Shown: in pieces, positions 51,406-54,225 of the stretch
How the letters are laid out: each line of letters begins with the position of its first letter
Position numbering within the stretch: the stretch's first letter is position 1
NCBI GenBank assembly: GCA_949282555.1
Contig: CASDPK010000014.1
Coordinates: forward strand, 1 to 54,225
DNA length: 54,225 nt
Reading direction: 5' to 3'
From: an uncultured Lentisphaeraceae bacterium
GTDB lineage: Bacteria; Verrucomicrobiota; Kiritimatiellia; RFP12; DVOR01
Program-made: the position numbers and the translations under genes
Notes under the pieces: generated by a model
The model's database searches: none
The model's input: only the letters and a program-made list of their open reading frames with translations
What the model was told of the DNA's origin: nothing

Positions 51406-53247
51406 TCAGCGGACCAATTCCTGGAGGGTTTCGATGGCGCGGACGATGGGTTTGTCGCCGCACCCTTCGGCGGCCTTGCGCTGCCATTCGAGTTCGGCGC
51501 GGAAGGCTTCCTTGCCTTGCCCGTTGTTGTCGCGAAGATACTGAATCGCGACGTCGGAGCACAGGAGGAAGAACCACGGGCTCTCCTTCACGGGAACCAC
51601 GGGGAGCCCCTGATACGTCGGCTCCTTGGCGTTAAAGAACTTCGCCATGGCGGTGCGGGCGTTCTTTGCCGCGGCGGGGGAGACGGGCGGCTTCAGCCCG
51701 ATGGCGGCATAGGCGCGGGCAGACGTGAGCAGTCGAAGCGTGCCGTTGAGGTCGCCGGCCTGACGATAATCCGCGGCAAGACGATAGAACACATCGCCAT
51801 TCAACGGGTTGCGCAGGAAAACGCTCTCAAGCAGGGAGACCCGCCGCGCCCGAGACAGACGGAACAGGTCAATGATGGCCAGCGCCATGCGGGCATCCTC
51901 ATACTCCTGAAGGCCCTGATTGAGGGTGTCGGCCAAGCCCATGAAGTGGAGATGTTGCGCACTGCCACCCTGCGGGCGGGGCCCCGGCTCCGTGACGGTG
52001 GCGGGCAGGGAGAGGTACCATTCGGCGGTGGAGCCCGTGCCGGTGAAAGCGTTGTCCGCGCAGGACATGAAGGTGGAATAATTGCCACGCTCGCCCATGT
52101 AATAGAACTTCCCGTCCGGCGGGGCGGCGACGGCCGTGGCGGGCACATTCACCGCATTCAGGCCCCACGCCCAAGCCCGGCCGCCCTGATCCTTCTTCGA
52201 GCCGTTGTAGAGGCGGATGAACTTCGTGGGGTGCCAATTGCTCCGCGCATACTTGAAGTTCGGATCGTTGGGGTTGATGTCGGAGCCGCCCGAAGAGCTG
52301 GCCTTTTGCCCCATGCCCAACGGCGGAATCCGCTTGTTGGTCACGAAGTAATTGAAGATGAAGCTGGTCTCGTCGATCTGCGCAAGGTCGGCCAAATAAA
52401 GCAGGATAGGCCACTCGGCGCGCTCCATGCGGAAATTCGGGCGGTTGGACTTCGCCGGGATGCGTCCATTGCGGTAGATCTTCATCAACACCGCCCGCTG
52501 AGGCGTGGGGGTGCCATCGACATAGGGCGGATAAATGCGCCCACCGATCGCCACATTGTCCCAGTTGGGGAACTTGGAGAGCATCGGCGGATCGTCCGGC
52601 TTCTTGCGCACCATCATGTTGATTTCGTGCAACGGCATCTTCATCATCTCGGGGATGGTGAGCGGCGGGCGGGTGGAAATCAGCGACTGCGGCCCGGCCA
52701 ACCACTCACCGAGGCGGCGCTCCTCGTCGGAAACCTTCGGGAAGTCCTCCTCGGAAAGCAACGCGAAATCCCCGCCCCTTCCCTTCCTCATCTCAGAGAC
52801 CAACCGCTCCAACCGCGCGGGGTTCCACTCCTCGCGCGCATCGTCAATGGGGAAGAGCGTGTTGCGGTGGCGGATGGCATACGCCAAGGCCAGCTGCCGC
52901 CACTGGTCGAGCCGCTGAGGGCCGAGGGCAAGCCCCAACCGCTGGAAATTGAGCAGGATGTTCGGATTCACCGGGCTCTCGGCGGCCGCGGCGGCGCTGA
53001 GAATCTGCGGACGCTGGCGGAACCATTTCCACGTGGCCTCGCTGATCTTCTCGGGGCCATACTTGGCGCGCGTGACGGCCTCGGTGTAATCCAAATAAGC
53101 CTGACGAACCGCCGGTGTGAAGGCGTCGTTGGCCTTCCGGAGCGTCTCATCAAGCGCCGCCTTGGCCGATTCCGGCGTCGGTGCGGCAAACACGGCCCCC
53201 ACAACCGCAAGGGCGGCATAAACCAAAAGACAACAACGTTTCATCAT
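51406..53247 (-). CDS. Large secreted protein, unknown function
   Basis: 613 residues from the first of two adjacent ATGs (53247; the second, at 53244, fits equally well). A signal peptide (KRCCLLVYAALAVVGAVFA) is cleaved near AAPTPE. The mature protein is rich in Trp, Arg and Pro with no membrane segments. The N-terminal about 170 residues are helical; a middle part is marked by FPNWDNVAIGGRIYPPYVDGTPTP and MGERGNYSTFMSCADNAFTG; the last about 180 residues are helical and TPR-like (LNGDVFYRLAADYRQAGDLNGTLRLLTSARAYA). I recognise no family. A GATAGG about 10 nt before the ATG may be the -10 of another leaderless start. It precedes the TRIC-like gene by 8 nt. Confidence 0.75.
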   Translation of the reverse strand: MMKRCCLLVYAALAVVGAVFAAPTPESAKAALDETLRKANDAFTPAVRQAYLDYTEAVTRAKYGPEKISEATWKWFRQRPQILSAAAAAESPVNPNILLNFQRLGLALGPQRLDQWRQLALAYAIRHRNTLFPIDDAREEWNPARLERLVSEMRKGRGGDFALLSEEDFPKVSDEERRLGEWLAGPQSLISTRPPLTIPEMMKMPLHEINMMVRKKPDDPPMLSKFPNWDNVAIGGRIYPPYVDGTPTPQRAVLMKIYRNGRIPAKSNRPNFRMERAEWPILLYLADLAQIDETSFIFNYFVTNKRIPPLGMGQKASSSGGSDINPNDPNFKYARSNWHPTKFIRLYNGSKKDQGGRAWAWGLNAVNVPATAVAAPPDGKFYYMGERGNYSTFMSCADNAFTGTGSTAEWYLSLPATVTEPGPRPQGGSAQHLHFMGLADTLNQGLQEYEDARMALAIIDLFRLSRARRVSLLESVFLRNPLNGDVFYRLAADYRQAGDLNGTLRLLTSARAYAAIGLKPPVSPAAAKNARTAMAKFFNAKEPTYQGLPVVPVKESPWFFLLCSDVAIQYLRDNNGQGKEAFRAELEWQRKAAEGCGDKPIVRAIETLQELVR

Positions 53248-53418
53248 GCCACGAAGCCTATCACAATCCGCCAGGTCAGGCAACCTTCGGACGCACGCGA
53301 ATTGTGCGATGGAGCGTCGTCAGGGGAACGCAAGAAAATCATACGCAACCGACAACCTGCGAACGCCTCTGCCGGTTCGGGGCGGGGGCACGGATGCAAA
53401 TGAGGGTTATCACGCGCT

Positions 53419-54225
53419 TTAAGGTTTGGAAACACGGACCCGGAAGGCGAACTTCTCGCCTTCTTGAGGCAACGAGAGACGGAACAAACGCTCTCCCGCA
53501 CTAAGCGACGCCCCCTCCAAAGGTGTTGCCTCAAGGGATGTTTCCTCGGCATCCATAAACGTGAACTGCACGCCTTCTGCGAAGTCGGCCCTATCTTCGC
53601 CCTCAGGGCCCTGAACCCGGAGTGTCACCACGACACCGCGCCCATCCTCATCCACCACCATGGCGTCAATACCAAAGTCATAGGCCACCCGAACGGTCGC
53701 GGTGCCATCGGCCCCAGCCTCCGCCGTGGCAATCCCAGTGAAACAGGCCAATGCGGCATTGCCATCCGCCACACGCTTGGAGACGACAGTGCCTCCACGT
53801 GTGACAATCTCAACGGTTGTGACGTGCGTAATGCTCTCCCCTCTAGGAAGCGCCCCCACCGCCGAGGAAAGCGCCCGAAGCGCCGCAGGGCTCCACGTCT
53901 CCGTCTCTCCGGAAGGGCGATCGACAGCAACCAAGTTCGCCACGAACAGCGTACCGTCCTCCACATAGAGGGAAAGACCTTCCGGTGCGCTGAAATCTTC
54001 CACCACAGGCCCCATCCCGGCATTCACCGTCAGCACCGGCAAGGCTTCACCCTTGGCCAACGCAACGCCCTCGGGAAGCGCCACGGCGATCGTTCCCTCC
54101 CCTTGCTTCGCGTAACCGTTCTCCAGGCAAAGCGTCCCTTCGCCAACAATGACGGTCGCACCCGCGGCAATCGAAACGGACTGCGCACTCCCTGGGGAAA
54201 GTGTGAGCGTCTCACCCTTTGCCGG
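53419..54225 (-). CDS. C-terminal part of autotransporter-like surface protein (incomplete)
   Basis: The frame is open to the right edge of the window, so the true start lies beyond it; 268 residues are visible. The first 60 (GETLTLSPGSAQSVSIAAGATVIVGEGTLC, TIAVALPEGVAL) show the repetitive Thr/Ser/Gly strand pattern common in autotransporter-associated or beta-helix surface proteins of this group. The rest is beta-rich (THVTTVEIVTRGGTVVSKRV, GTATVRVAYDFGIDAMVVDEDGRG) and ends FAFRVRVSKP. No sorting signal can be identified in the visible tail. It is probably secreted or on the cell surface. The 171 nt between this gene and the next start (53248-53418) hold nothing recognisable. Confidence 0.65.
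   Translation of the reverse strand, partial: PAKGETLTLSPGSAQSVSIAAGATVIVGEGTLCLENGYAKQGEGTIAVALPEGVALAKGEALPVLTVNAGMGPVVEDFSAPEGLSLYVEDGTLFVANLVAVDRPSGETETWSPAALRALSSAVGALPRGESITHVTTVEIVTRGGTVVSKRVADGNAALACFTGIATAEAGADGTATVRVAYDFGIDAMVVDEDGRGVVVTLRVQGPEGEDRADFAEGVQFTFMDAEETSLEATPLEGASLSAGERLFRLSLPQEGEKFAFRVRVSKP

Overview
The window looks like a chromosomal segment of a Gram-negative, high-GC, polysaccharide-degrading bacterium. It carries arabinose-5-phosphate isomerase (the Kdo/LPS route), an outer-membrane porin-like gene, a Tat-exported sulfatase, a DUF6067-type glycoside hydrolase, right-handed beta-helix proteins and the end of an autotransporter-like surface protein. That mix fits the PVC group, most likely Verrucomicrobiota/Kiritimatiellota from a gut or similar habitat. 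The placement is inferred from gene content; no rRNA is present.

Layout. 0-2.7 kb: a putative lipoprotein, a protein resembling a PD-(D/E)XK nuclease without its catalytic residues, and a coupled GNAT acetyltransferase. 2.7-8.4 kb: ABC-F ATPase (Uup type), a frameshifted membrane acyltransferase, a TPR protein and XseB. 8.4-23.4 kb: carbohydrate block with sulfatase, DUF6067 hydrolase, two tandem beta-helix paralogues, a two-domain glycogen debranching enzyme and a porin-like gene with an in-frame stop. 23.4-43.7 kb: almost entirely minus-strand housekeeping operons: dtxR-kdsD-holA-amidohydrolase; yhcH-nadK; a DpnI-like restriction enzyme; tRNA-Arg-macA-macB-permease-cdd; a coiled-coil protein; oxidoreductase-metG-panC; an AsmA-like protein; cdsA-dxr-manA. 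43.7-46.1 kb: a visibly AT-richer island with a trypsin-like protease and a cysteine-rich lipoprotein. 46.3-54.2 kb: a SNF2/SWIM helicase, a lipoprotein, a TRIC/UPF0126 channel, a large secreted protein of unknown function and a truncated surface protein.

Regulatory grammar. Many start regions share an extended -10 close to TGTGC-TATAAT. In two classes of genes it is placed differently: either 6-8 nt before the start codon with no Shine-Dalgarno (predicted leaderless mRNAs) or about 25-40 nt upstream with a clear Shine-Dalgarno.

The most unusual signal is a family of intergenic elements at four sites (162-227, 12986-13073, 29603-29668, 46226-46291). Each is built of three (once perhaps four) tandem 22-nt units sharing one consensus. 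Three of the four sit beside AT-richer, probably acquired genes. A promoter-terminator pair at 39434-39548 predicts an unannotated RNA of about 80 nt. Two genes are broken in this sequence (acyltransferase by a frameshift, porin by a TGA).
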